This document shows positions 37,176 to 45,246 of a stretch of DNA of 64,000 nt, one piece after another. A program made the position numbers and the translations under genes. The notes under the pieces were generated by a model, which saw only the letters and a program-made list of their open reading frames with translations, did not search any database and was not told the origin of the DNA. Location: NCBI GenBank assembly GCA_934675165.1, contig CAKUPP010000003.1, positions 1-64,000 of the forward strand, written 5' to 3'. The stretch is from an uncultured Eubacteriales bacterium (GTDB lineage Bacteria; Bacillota; Clostridia; Oscillospirales; Acutalibacteraceae). The first letter of the stretch is position 1. Each line of letters opens with the position of its first letter.

Positions 37176-40100
37176 ATGCATGCAAGGAAGATAAAGAGTA
37201 TATTTATGATGCTGGTATTATTGCTAAACATGGTAAGTCCAATTGCGATATTTGCAGCACAAAATAAAGAAAATGGAAATAATGAGGGAATAGAAAATGG
37301 ATTGTATGTAATAGAAAGTTTGGTAGGTAAAGGAAAAGTATTGGACGTATGTGGGGCAGAAAAAACAGACGGGGCTAAATTACACATATGGGAAAAATCA
37401 AAGAAATTGAGTGATAGCTTAAATCAAATATTTTACATAGACAGAAATCAAGATGGAAGCTATGTGATAGTATCTTTGCATGCTGAAATGTTTTTGGGTA
37501 CAAAAGGTGAAAATAAAGATGTAAAACAATTTAATCCATCGTTTCGTGACAACTGCAAATGGGAAGTAAATGTGAAGGGTAATAATATTTGTGAATTGAA
37601 ATTAAAGTCAAATAAATTAAGTTTAGATGTTTGTGAAGGAAAGGATCAAAACGGAACAAAGCTGCAGTTGTGGGAATCAAATAATACAAAAGCGCAGCAA
37701 TTTAGATTACGTAATATCAGATTAAGAGATACAAGACTAGTAGATGAAATGCATAAAAATATAGAAATGCGTAGAAAACAATCAGAATTGGAAGAATTGT
37801 TACTAACAGGTAAGATAGATAAAATCACAAAGTATATGGTTTCGCATTTTGAAAAATTAAAGATATTAAATATATCACAAGAGATAGAAGATATAGAAGA
37901 AGGAGCATTTGCTCATTGCGAGAATATAGAAGCAGTATCATGTACCCCAAAAATGTTGAAAGGTTTTAACAAGAGTAGTATAAAAGTTTTAGCAATACCA
38001 GAGGGAACAAAAAGTATAGAAAAAAAAGATTTACAAGGACTAGAGAATCTTGAAAGTATAGAGATCCCTAAGAGTGTAGAGAAAATAGAAGAAGGAACAT
38101 TTGAAAAATTTGATCATATACGGTACGTAGAATGTGATTCAAAATGGTTAAAGTATTTTAATAAATCAAAGATAGAAGATTTAGAAAAGTTAAAAGCAGA
38201 AGTGATAAAAAATAGTGATACAAAAGAACAAGAAAATATCCAAAAACAAATAAATTATTTTAAAGAAAAAATAAAAGTATTAAAAAATAAATTGTTAGAG
38301 CTTGGAGTAAATGAAAAAAATATAAGTAATAATGAAAATCTTAAGGGAATAGATTTACTAAAAAAATTGGAAAAAGAAACAGAAAGATTGCTGAAAAAGT
38401 ATATAAACCAGTGCGCAAAGAAAGAGAAAGAATTGCACGAACAAATAATGGAAAATGGTGTAAAAACAGCTCTAAAAAATGGACAGTACAAAACAGAAGA
38501 TTTGATATTTGGTGAAATGGGGAAAAACGAATCACAAACCACAATAGAAGAAATAGTAAAGTTTGATGCGCAAAACAAGAAGTATGAAAAATATGCACGA
38601 GAAATATTAAACAACATAGAAAAAAATGATACTGAGCTAAAAATACCGAAAAATGGTTTGGGAGACATAAGTAGAGAAGTAGGATATATATTTAAGAGGA
38701 TAAAAGATGCATACAAGATAAAACCATATGCAACACAAGTAATGATAGTACTTAGATTATCAGATGAAATATTAAACGGTAAAAATACAATAGCAGAAGT
38801 AAAAACAGGAGAAGGTAAATCGTTCATAATAGCAGTTTTGGCACTGGTGCTTTCAAAATATGGTCACAAGGTGGATATAGTCACATCAACAGAAGAATTG
38901 GCAAGAAGAGACAATGAAAATCAAAGGAAGTATTATGAATTATTTGGTATAAAAAGTGGAGTTTTAAAGAGGAAAACGAAAAGTACAAAAAATGAGTTTA
39001 ATGTAAAGATACTAGACAGAGAAATAGTATATTCAACAAACTCTAATTTTGAGTTTTTATGCTTAGAGTCAGTATTTAAAAAGGAGCCGGAGAGAAAAAG
39101 GAAATATGATGTGGTAATAGTAGATGAGGTAGACAATATGCTACTAGATCAATCATCGACGCCGGCAATAATATCAGAGAGGTTAATGATAAAGAATCGA
39201 GAAAAAATATTTAAAGCAATCTATGAAAATAGGAATAAAACTGAAGAGGAGGTAATTGAAAAGGTAAAAAATTTTTTTAAGGATAAAAAAGTACCCAGGG
39301 AAGCAGTGACAGAACTCCACGAGGCGGCTAAGACATCAGAAATTTTTGAAAAAAATAAAGACTATGTATTAAAAGATGGAGAAGTAGTAATAATAGATTT
39401 CGCAACTGGATATAAAAAGCCAGGGAGTCGATGGAGTAATTACATACATGAAATGCTGGAATTAAAAGAAGGCTTAAAGCTAAAAGAATCGAGCGTTTCA
39501 AACAGTATGATAACGCAAAAATCGTTTTTCAATATGTATAAACATATAACTGGATTAACAGGAACAGTAGGGGACGAAAAAGATAAAAAGATATTAGAAA
39601 AAACATACAGAGTGAAAACTTTTAAAATGCCCAGGAGCAAAGCATCAAAACAAAAGGTAATGTACAAAAGAAGAAAAAATGATGTATTCAAGCAAATAAA
39701 GGAAGAATTAGAAGAGAAAGAAAACGAGAAAGTACCTGTGTTAGTAATATTACCAACGAATGCGATGGTGGAAGAGTTTTCGAATTTGTATTATCCAGAA
39801 GCGAAAAAGATAACGGGTGTGGAAATAGAAGAAGACAGAAAAGCAATAAGTGAGGCAGGAATAGCTGGAAATGTAACAATAGCAACGAATGCAGCCGGAA
39901 GAGGAATAGATATTGTTTTGGACGAAGAAAGCAAGAAAAACAAAGGGTTGCATGTGATAATACCATATATGCCGGAAAACGAGAGGATACTTGAACAAGC
40001 AATGGGTAGATCGGGCAGGCAAGGGCAACCTGGCTCAGTAACTATATATTTTGAGGACACAGATGTATTTTATGAAACACCGGAGTTTGAAGAGAATTAC

Positions 40101-41429
40101 GATAAATTGTTAGAAATTCAAGACAGGTTTGCAAAATATGTGAAAGAAAATCATGGTTGGCTATACAAATTCGAAAGAGGAAACAAAATCTTGTTTGAGG
40201 GTGAATATGAACTAGGAGTAACGCCGAGTGAGATTTTGAAAGGATCAGCGAGGAAACTGTCTCTTATGATGCAGTTAATAAGACTCGAAGGTAACGATGA
40301 AGCAGAGCAAATTCTTACAGATACGATGAGACATATTCTTCTAAAAGCATGGGGAATATATTTTACAAAGGTAAGCAATAATATTTATGAATATGATTAT
40401 CCGAAAGAAATTGAAGAAGAATATGATGAGTTCATAGAGGATTTGGAAGAATATTTTCCAAAAGGCAAAAGAAATGTATCTGAAGCAATAAGCCATATGA
40501 TGTCAATTGAACAAATAAAGATGATAGATGAGATATCAGGAGAGATATTAAAATTAATAGGGAAAGTGATGGACGTTTTACCCGAACCTGTAAAAGTGGT
40601 ACTAGAAAATAGAATGGTTCAGGGTTTAACCAAGACAATAGGTGGAATAACAGAGATAGTTGCGGGATGTGAATTATGTGGAACAATAGCGGGAAACGTA
40701 AAAGGTATACCAATGATTATTTGTGGAACAAATATGGCATTTGAAGGGCTTCAAGATTTGTGGTATGCATTAAGAGGAGAGCTTGATAAAGAGAGCAAAA
40801 ATTTGATAAAGGAGTTTACTCATCACAATGTTGACAATTTAGTTGAGCTTACAGAGATTGGGATGTCAATTTATTCGGGTAAAGTAGTTGCAAAAGAAAT
40901 AGCTGGAGAAGTTGGGAAAAAGGCAGGGAAACTAAGTGAACTACTGGAGAAAACTAAAAAATCATTTAAGATCAAAGCACGAACAAAAGGAATAGTCAAA
41001 AAATTTTTACCTAAAAAACGCTGTAGGAAAATAGAGGTAGTTGATATTGAAAACCTTGTAAAGAAGCAAGGGCTAAGGCCTAATATTCAGCTTTTTGCGA
41101 ATAAAAGTATGGTAAGGGTTGGAAGATGGATGTCACGTGAAGAATATAATAAAATGATTAAAACTGGTAAAGTACAGATGTCGTGTGATAATAAAGTTCA
41201 TGTTGCTTTTCCGGCCTGTATGGGAGCATTTGAAAAGCAAGCACCACGTGGTTCTATATATGTTGAATTCGATGTTTCTAGTAGTAATATATCAAAAGGA
41301 GGAAAAAATGGTTGGGGAATTATAAATGGACCTGGGTCATTACTTGATAGATTAAATGAAAAACGGGGATTGCCGAGAATAAAAGAAATGCCGGATGCTG
41401 TTAATATAGCAATTATTGGAGGTAAATAA
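37176..41429 (+). CDS. secreted SecA-motor polymorphic toxin with ricin-type lectin and variable tip
   Basis: The ATG at 37176 gives 1417 residues with a signal peptide (ARKIKSIFMMLVLLLNMVSP...FAAQ). An upstream ATG at 37113 only adds a charged leader. Residues about 40-180 look like a ricin-B lectin (VLDVCGAEKTDGAKLHIWE, LDVCEGKDQNGTKLQLWE). About 215-320 are short LRR_5-like (IPKSVEKIEEGTF). About 510-960 carry the SecA ATPase: VKTGEGKS (Gly545-Ser549), DEVD 650-653, GLTGTVGD, NAAGRGIDI and GRSGRQG 944-950, with a PPXD-like insert (YVLKDGEVVIIDFATG). A hydrophobic pre-toxin part follows (GCELCGTIAGNVKGIPMIIC), then the joint (PNIQLFA). The tip (about 1310-1417, RWMSREEYNKM, GSIYVEFDV) resembles a toxin tip I link, with low confidence, to TreTu-type ADP-ribosyltransferases. 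A SecA motor in a toxin trunk is unknown to me. Confidence 0.85.
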   Translation: MHARKIKSIFMMLVLLLNMVSPIAIFAAQNKENGNNEGIENGLYVIESLVGKGKVLDVCGAEKTDGAKLHIWEKSKKLSDSLNQIFYIDRNQDGSYVIVSLHAEMFLGTKGENKDVKQFNPSFRDNCKWEVNVKGNNICELKLKSNKLSLDVCEGKDQNGTKLQLWESNNTKAQQFRLRNIRLRDTRLVDEMHKNIEMRRKQSELEELLLTGKIDKITKYMVSHFEKLKILNISQEIEDIEEGAFAHCENIEAVSCTPKMLKGFNKSSIKVLAIPEGTKSIEKKDLQGLENLESIEIPKSVEKIEEGTFEKFDHIRYVECDSKWLKYFNKSKIEDLEKLKAEVIKNSDTKEQENIQKQINYFKEKIKVLKNKLLELGVNEKNISNNENLKGIDLLKKLEKETERLLKKYINQCAKKEKELHEQIMENGVKTALKNGQYKTEDLIFGEMGKNESQTTIEEIVKFDAQNKKYEKYAREILNNIEKNDTELKIPKNGLGDISREVGYIFKRIKDAYKIKPYATQVMIVLRLSDEILNGKNTIAEVKTGEGKSFIIAVLALVLSKYGHKVDIVTSTEELARRDNENQRKYYELFGIKSGVLKRKTKSTKNEFNVKILDREIVYSTNSNFEFLCLESVFKKEPERKRKYDVVIVDEVDNMLLDQSSTPAIISERLMIKNREKIFKAIYENRNKTEEEVIEKVKNFFKDKKVPREAVTELHEAAKTSEIFEKNKDYVLKDGEVVIIDFATGYKKPGSRWSNYIHEMLELKEGLKLKESSVSNSMITQKSFFNMYKHITGLTGTVGDEKDKKILEKTYRVKTFKMPRSKASKQKVMYKRRKNDVFKQIKEELEEKENEKVPVLVILPTNAMVEEFSNLYYPEAKKITGVEIEEDRKAISEAGIAGNVTIATNAAGRGIDIVLDEESKKNKGLHVIIPYMPENERILEQAMGRSGRQGQPGSVTIYFEDTDVFYETPEFEENYDKLLEIQDRFAKYVKENHGWLYKFERGNKILFEGEYELGVTPSEILKGSARKLSLMMQLIRLEGNDEAEQILTDTMRHILLKAWGIYFTKVSNNIYEYDYPKEIEEEYDEFIEDLEEYFPKGKRNVSEAISHMMSIEQIKMIDEISGEILKLIGKVMDVLPEPVKVVLENRMVQGLTKTIGGITEIVAGCELCGTIAGNVKGIPMIICGTNMAFEGLQDLWYALRGELDKESKNLIKEFTHHNVDNLVELTEIGMSIYSGKVVAKEIAGEVGKKAGKLSELLEKTKKSFKIKARTKGIVKKFLPKKRCRKIEVVDIENLVKKQGLRPNIQLFANKSMVRVGRWMSREEYNKMIKTGKVQMSCDNKVHVAFPACMGAFEKQAPRGSIYVEFDVSSSNISKGGKNGWGIINGPGSLLDRLNEKRGLPRIKEMPDAVNIAIIGGK

Positions 41430-41831
41430 GTGAACAATTATAGTTATAGTGAAATTAAAACATGTATTATCAAGTGGTATAAAGAATTGTTATTGAATTT
41501 TGAAGATAAATATAAATTTTTTATTTCTAAAAATAAAAAAGATGTATTAATTATTGATTTTGAATTTCCTGAATGTTTGGCACAACTTACAGTAAATAAT
41601 TCGGATTATTTGCCTTATAAGTATGTTTATTTTGAATCTTTAAGCCTAAATACGGGGCGACAAATTTATTGTTTTTTTGATGATGAAACTACGCGAAAAA
41701 GAGATGTGATTACAAGTTTGAACAATGCATTTAAGTTTTGTGAAATGTATTCTACAAATAAAGTAGAAAGTTATAGCTGTGATAAGAAAAATCTTTCTCA
41801 TATGGTACTGCAAGGAAGATCCGATTTATAA
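41430..41831 (+). CDS. candidate immunity protein for the SecA-toxin tip
   Basis: This 133-residue protein starts with GTG directly after the toxin stop (41427-41429), with GGAGG (41418-41422) inside the toxin's last codons at 7 bases. The two genes are thus translationally coupled, which is usual for toxin-immunity pairs. The family is not recognised. The middle is acidic and aromatic (YVYFESLSLNTGRQIYCFFDDE). Its last codons overlap the start of the following toxin remnant in another frame. Confidence 0.7.
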   Translation: MNNYSYSEIKTCIIKWYKELLLNFEDKYKFFISKNKKDVLIIDFEFPECLAQLTVNNSDYLPYKYVYFESLSLNTGRQIYCFFDDETTRKRDVITSLNNAFKFCEMYSTNKVESYSCDKKNLSHMVLQGRSDL

Positions 41832-42171
41832 AATTATTCATGGGAAAAAAAGGAATATAAGGCTTAATCTGGGTCATCATAAAAAGCATTTTTTTGATGT
41901 TAATAATAAAAATTATATAGAAGGTAAAAGTATATTGTATATATCAGCCGAGGAGGCACAAGAGTTACTAGATAAATTTGCTGGAAAAGGTGAAATGACG
42001 CCGAAATGCACGTATAAAGAAGTGGTGAATTTTGGAAAAGTGATAGGAGAAAGTATTAATAAGAGAACTGGTACAAAAACACCTACAACGTGGGGAAAAA
42101 TTCATTATGGAAATAGAGGTGCACATATAGTACCAACATATCCCGAAATGATAGAACAGGAGATAAAGGAA
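41832..42171 (+). pseudogene. orphan Ntox50-type toxin tip without a trunk, stop lost
   Basis: This stretch encodes LGHHKKHFFDVNNKNYIEGK, AQELLDKFAGKGEM, VVNFGKVIGESI and TTWGKIHYGNRGAHIVPTYP, the pattern of polymorphic toxin type 50. No pre-toxin joint or start is present, so it cannot be made alone. Compared with the copy at 44700-44778, one extra base near 42155 removes the stop, so the frame runs into the next (immunity) gene at 42172. It looks like a stored or displaced tip. Confidence 0.75.
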
Positions 42172-42528
42172 ATGTATTATTTATCAAAAAAAGAAGAAAA
42201 AATAATAGATGATTTTTATGGTTACGTGCACATTGATAAAGAACATATGAAAGAAACGTATTATATGAAATGGAAAAATGGAACCGAAATATTGGGATGC
42301 TACTGCACAGATGGTGACGATGACAATGGGTTAGAACCAGAAGATCCAAGTTACGAAGAGTATACATCGTTTATTGTGCGGATTAAAAAGTTAATTAAAT
42401 TCAATGATTTGGATGGTTTTAAAAAATTTTGGTTAGAAGATGGTGTGCTCTTTGAATTTAGTTATCACGATTTTCCAGATGAAATATATAATTCCAAGGG
42501 AGAATTAATAAGTAAGAAAAAAGAGTAA
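42172..42528 (+). CDS. immunity paralogue A (probable partner of Ntox50 tip)
   Basis: This 118-residue acidic protein starts at ATG 42172 with AGGAG (42158-42162) 9 bases upstream. It begins MYYLSKKEEKIIDDFYGYVH and ends FPDEIYNSKGELISKKKE. Family marks are WKNGTEILG and DDDNGLEPEDP. Four members lie in this locus (42172, 42700, 44274, 44784). The N-terminal half is almost the same as in the copy at 44784, and the C-terminal half almost the same as in the copy at 44274. It follows an Ntox50 tip, as does the copy at 44784, so it likely protects against that toxin. The structure is not recognised. Confidence 0.7.
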   Translation: MYYLSKKEEKIIDDFYGYVHIDKEHMKETYYMKWKNGTEILGCYCTDGDDDNGLEPEDPSYEEYTSFIVRIKKLIKFNDLDGFKKFWLEDGVLFEFSYHDFPDEIYNSKGELISKKKE

Positions 42529-42683
42529 GTAGTGATATTTTGTTGATAGTTTAGCTGAACTTTTAGATTATTCAGGTAAAGTAGCTACAAAAGAAATAGC
42601 TGGAGAAATTGTGGAAAATTCACTATGGAAAAAATGGAGCACATATAGTACCGTATTTGGCAGATACACCTAAGCAAAATTAA
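42529..42683 (+). pseudogene. relic of SecA-toxin trunk plus Ntox50 end
   Basis: After the immunity gene the DNA encodes DSLAELLDYSGKVATKEIAGE, like NLVELTEIGMSIYSGKVVAKEIAGE of the 37176 protein. A shift then leads to GAHIVPYLADTPKQN and a stop at 42681-42683, the end of an Ntox50-like tip. The first 60 bases recur after the immunity genes at 43051 and 44625. Confidence 0.65.
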
Positions 42684-42699
42684 AATAGGAGAAAAATTT

Positions 42700-43050
42700 A
42701 TGTATTGGACAAAACAAGAAGAAAAAATAATAGGAAAATTTTACAAATATGTTTCTGAAACGAGGCCTAATAGAGAATTGTATTTATTGAGTTGGAAAAA
42801 TGGAACAAAAATTTTAGTAAATATGCACGGATGGAGCGACGATGACAATGGATTAGAACTCGAAGACCCGAATTATGAAGAGTATACGTCATTTATAATG
42901 GATTTAAAGAGAATTGATAATTTTGATGATAGAGATGGAATAAAATTGGATGAAATAAAAAAATATAAAGCAATAATTCTTAATTATCATAATTTTCCAG
43001 ATGAAATATATAATTCCAAGGGAGAATTAATAAGTAAGAAAAAAGAGTAA
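42700..43050 (+). CDS. immunity paralogue B
   Basis: This 116-residue protein belongs to the same family as 42172, with WKNGTKILVN, SDDDNGLELEDP and the shared end FPDEIYNSKGELISKKKE. Its N-terminal third (MYWTKQEEKIIGKFYKYVSE) differs, while its C-terminal half (FIMDLKRIDNFDDRDG) is close to the copy at 44784. TAGGAG lies before the ATG. It follows a relic of an Ntox50 end, which may have been its partner. Confidence 0.7.
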   Translation: MYWTKQEEKIIGKFYKYVSETRPNRELYLLSWKNGTKILVNMHGWSDDDNGLELEDPNYEEYTSFIMDLKRIDNFDDRDGIKLDEIKKYKAIILNYHNFPDEIYNSKGELISKKKE

Positions 43051-43619
43051 GTAGTGATATTTTGTTGATAATTTAGCTGAACTTGTAGATTATTCAGGTA
43101 AAGTAACTACAAAAGAAATAGCTGGAGAAGTTGGGGAAAAGGCAGGGAAACTAAGTAGATTTCTGGAAAAAATTAAGAAATCACTTAGGATCAAAGCACG
43201 AATAAAAGGAAATAGTCAAAAAGTTTTTATCTAAAAAACGCTGTAGAAAAATAGAGGTAGTTGATATTGAAAACCTTGCAAAGAAGCAAGGGCTGAGGCC
43301 TAATATTCAGCTTTTTGCGGAAGGATATAATACTCGAATTAATAATTTAATAAAAAATCTTAATGAGACTACAAATAAAAAAGGAATAACCAGAAATTTT
43401 GAATCATCTGGTGGATACGCTCAAACAATTAGAGATTTTGAATCGTTAAATCTTTCAAATGTAAGAGATATTCAAACAAAATATGGAACAGGGGAATTTG
43501 GGTTGTTAGATAATAAAATAAATGTTATAGCGAGAAGAGGAAGTACGACTGGTGGGCCAACGTTAGAAATACAAATTTCAAAAAATAGAGTATATAAAAT
43601 TAGGTATCAGGAGAGTTGA
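43051..43619 (+). pseudogene. silent toxin cassette: SecA-toxin joint plus a third tip type
   Basis: The stretch repeats the trunk end (DYSGKVTTKEIAGEVGEKAG, IKKSLRIKARIKG). One extra A at about 43202 breaks the frame, after which it resumes with KKRCRKIEVVDIENLAKKQG and PNIQLFA. A new tip of about 100 residues follows (FESSGGYAQTIRDFESLNLS, YGTGEFGLL, GPTLEIQISKNRVYKIRY) and ends at 43617-43619. The end pattern resembles small RNase tips of RHS toxins, low confidence. There is no start codon or signal peptide, so it serves only as a donor sequence or is a remnant. Confidence 0.7.
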
Positions 43620-43623
43620 AAAA

Positions 43624-44028
43624 ATGGAAAAATGGAAAGAACTTTTTTCAGGAACTATTCCGTTTGGAAAATATACTGCAAATATGATAAATGGTGAAAA
43701 AACTGGTTTAATAATAGAATTGAGAAATGACAATAATTTGATTGTTATTAAATTTGGAAATATTAGTGGAATTAGGGTGTTAGATGAAGGAATTGCTCAA
43801 GATCATGTATACGATGAGGAAGCTATAAAAGAAATTAAAAAAAATGGATTTAAGAATATGATTTATGAAATAATTGATGGAAATTTTAAGAATTGTATTA
43901 GTAAGATGTCTGGTGGATACAGTGATGTGTTAAACTTAAAACATTATGCAGTTATAACATTAAACTATAATATTGACATTATTACTCAATGGGAACCAGA
44001 AATAAGTGTAAAAAGTTTAAGAAATTAA
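43624..44028 (+). CDS. candidate immunity protein for the third tip
   Basis: This 134-residue protein starts five bases after the tip's stop, with CAGGAG 10 bases ahead of the ATG, inside the end of the tip. It is unlike the 42172 family. It has a beta-rich look (FGKYTANMINGEKTGLIIEL, LIVIKFGNISGIRVL) and no membrane segment. Position alone suggests it neutralises the tip at 43320-43619. It is intact although its toxin lacks a start, as expected when immunity is kept against kin that still use the tip. Confidence 0.65.
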   Translation: MEKWKELFSGTIPFGKYTANMINGEKTGLIIELRNDNNLIVIKFGNISGIRVLDEGIAQDHVYDEEAIKEIKKNGFKNMIYEIIDGNFKNCISKMSGGYSDVLNLKHYAVITLNYNIDIITQWEPEISVKSLRN

Positions 44029-44273
44029 TAAAGAAATAATTTTTCTGTAACTAGATTCGAAAATAAAGATTACAGTGAGAAATATTTTTCTAAAAATATG
44101 CATCAAATAATAAATTTTATTTTGAAAGCAGAAAATTGATACAGAAACTAAGTGGATTGCTGGAAAAAGCTAAGAAATCATTTAAGATCAAAGCACGAAC
44201 AAAAGGAAGTAGTCAAAAAATTTTTACCTAAAAAAACAATGTGGGAAAATTAAAAAGGAGAAATAAAAATAAT
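44029..44273 (+). pseudogene. relic of the trunk end (pre-toxin joint)
   Basis: From about 44145 the DNA encodes KLSGLLEKAKKSFKIKARTKG, then a frame break, then the start of the FLPKK joint. It ends near 44240 without any tip. The 44029-44140 part shows no recognisable coding. Confidence 0.6.
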
Positions 44274-44627
44274 ATGTATTACACAGATAAAGAGAGAGAA
44301 ATAATAAGGCCATTTAGTAAGTATTTGTCAAGTAATATATTTACTAAGGAAAAATTTTTGTTAGTGTGGAAAAATGGAACAAAACTTTTAGTTACTTTTG
44401 ACACAACAGATACTGACGACAATGGATTAGAACCCGAAGACCCAAATTATGAAGAGTATGCATCATTTATTGTGCGGATTAAAAAGTTAATTAAATTCAA
44501 TGATTTGGATGGTTTTAAAAAATTTTGGTTAGAAGATGGTGTGCTCTTTGAATTTAGTTATCACGATTTTCCAGATGAAATATATAATTCCAAGGGAGAA
44601 TTAATAAGTAAAAAAAAGAGTAAGTAG
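44274..44627 (+). CDS. immunity paralogue C
   Basis: This 117-residue protein begins at ATG 44274 (MYYTDKEREIIRPFSKYLSS), with AAGGAG 13 bases upstream. A GTG 11 codons earlier has no site. The C-terminal half (FIVRIKKLIKFNDLDGFKKF) is nearly the same as in paralogue A at 42172, also at the DNA level, while the N-terminal third is distinct. It is another member of the locus-specific immunity family. The toxin it met is lost. Confidence 0.65.
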   Translation: MYYTDKEREIIRPFSKYLSSNIFTKEKFLLVWKNGTKLLVTFDTTDTDDNGLEPEDPNYEEYASFIVRIKKLIKFNDLDGFKKFWLEDGVLFEFSYHDFPDEIYNSKGELISKKKSK

Positions 44628-44778
44628 TGATATTTTGTTGATAGTTTAGCTGAACTTTTAGATTATTCAGGTGAAGTAGTCAAAAAAGAAACAGATGGAG
44701 AAATTGGGAAAAATTCGTTATGGAAATAAAGGCGTACATATAGTACCAACATATCCCGAAATGATAGATAGGAGATAA
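44628..44778 (+). pseudogene. relic of trunk end plus Ntox50 C-terminal end
   Basis: It repeats the DSLAELLDYSGEVVKKETDGE segment and then jumps to GKIRYGNKGVHIVPTYPEMI, the last part of an Ntox50 tip, with the natural stop TAA at 44776-44778. This copy shows where the stop should be in the fused copy at 41832-42171. Confidence 0.65.
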
Positions 44779-44783
44779 AGGAA

Positions 44784-45140
44784 ATGTATTATTTATCAAA
44801 AAAAGAAGAAAAAATAATAGATGATTTTTATGGTTACGTGCACATTGATAAAGAACATATGAAAGAAACGTATTATATGAAATGGAAAAATGGAACCGAA
44901 ATATTGGGATGCTACTGCACAGATGGTGACGATGACAATGGGTTAGAACCAGAAGACCCAAATTATGAAGAGTATACATCATTTATAATGGATTTAAAAA
45001 GAATTAATAGTTTTAATAATAAAGATGGAATAAAATTGGATAAAATAAAAAAATATAAAGCAATAATTCTTAATTATCATACTTTTCCAGATGAAATATA
45101 TAATTCCAAGGGAGAATTAATAAGTAAGAAAAAAGAGTAA
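44784..45140 (+). CDS. immunity paralogue D (probable partner of Ntox50 tip)
   Basis: This 118-residue protein has an N-terminal half almost the same as paralogue A (MYYLSKKEEKIIDDFYGYVH, YYMKWKNGTEILGCYCTDG) and a C-terminal half like paralogue B (FIMDLKRINSFNNKDG, FPDEIYNSKGELISKKKE). It starts five bases after the Ntox50 relic's stop, with AGGAG ahead. It is a mosaic of the family and the last gene of the toxin locus. Confidence 0.7.
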   Translation: MYYLSKKEEKIIDDFYGYVHIDKEHMKETYYMKWKNGTEILGCYCTDGDDDNGLEPEDPNYEEYTSFIMDLKRINSFNNKDGIKLDKIKKYKAIILNYHTFPDEIYNSKGELISKKKE

Positions 45141-45150
45141 GTAAAGAAAA

Positions 45151-45184
45151 AGCATCGGTTAGTGCAAAATTCTGCAACCGATGT
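45151..45184 (-). terminator. intrinsic terminator of the tube-protein gene
   Basis: On the minus strand CATCGGTTGCA (45183-45173) pairs with TGCA plus AACCGATG (45166-45153), with a 2-base bulge, followed by GCTTTTTCTTT. It lies about 60 bases past the stop of the minus-strand gene and may also serve the plus-strand immunity gene. Confidence 0.6.
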
Positions 45185-45246
45185 TTGGTTCTCATAAAAT
45201 AAAATTTTTAAAAGTTACGTCGCAATATTTTATTAGACGTAAGATT

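Noticed and set aside
39688..40060. Three overlapping minus-strand frames within the SecA-like gene
   Set aside because: They are shadows of the SecA motor region, with low-complexity Ser/Leu/Phe composition.
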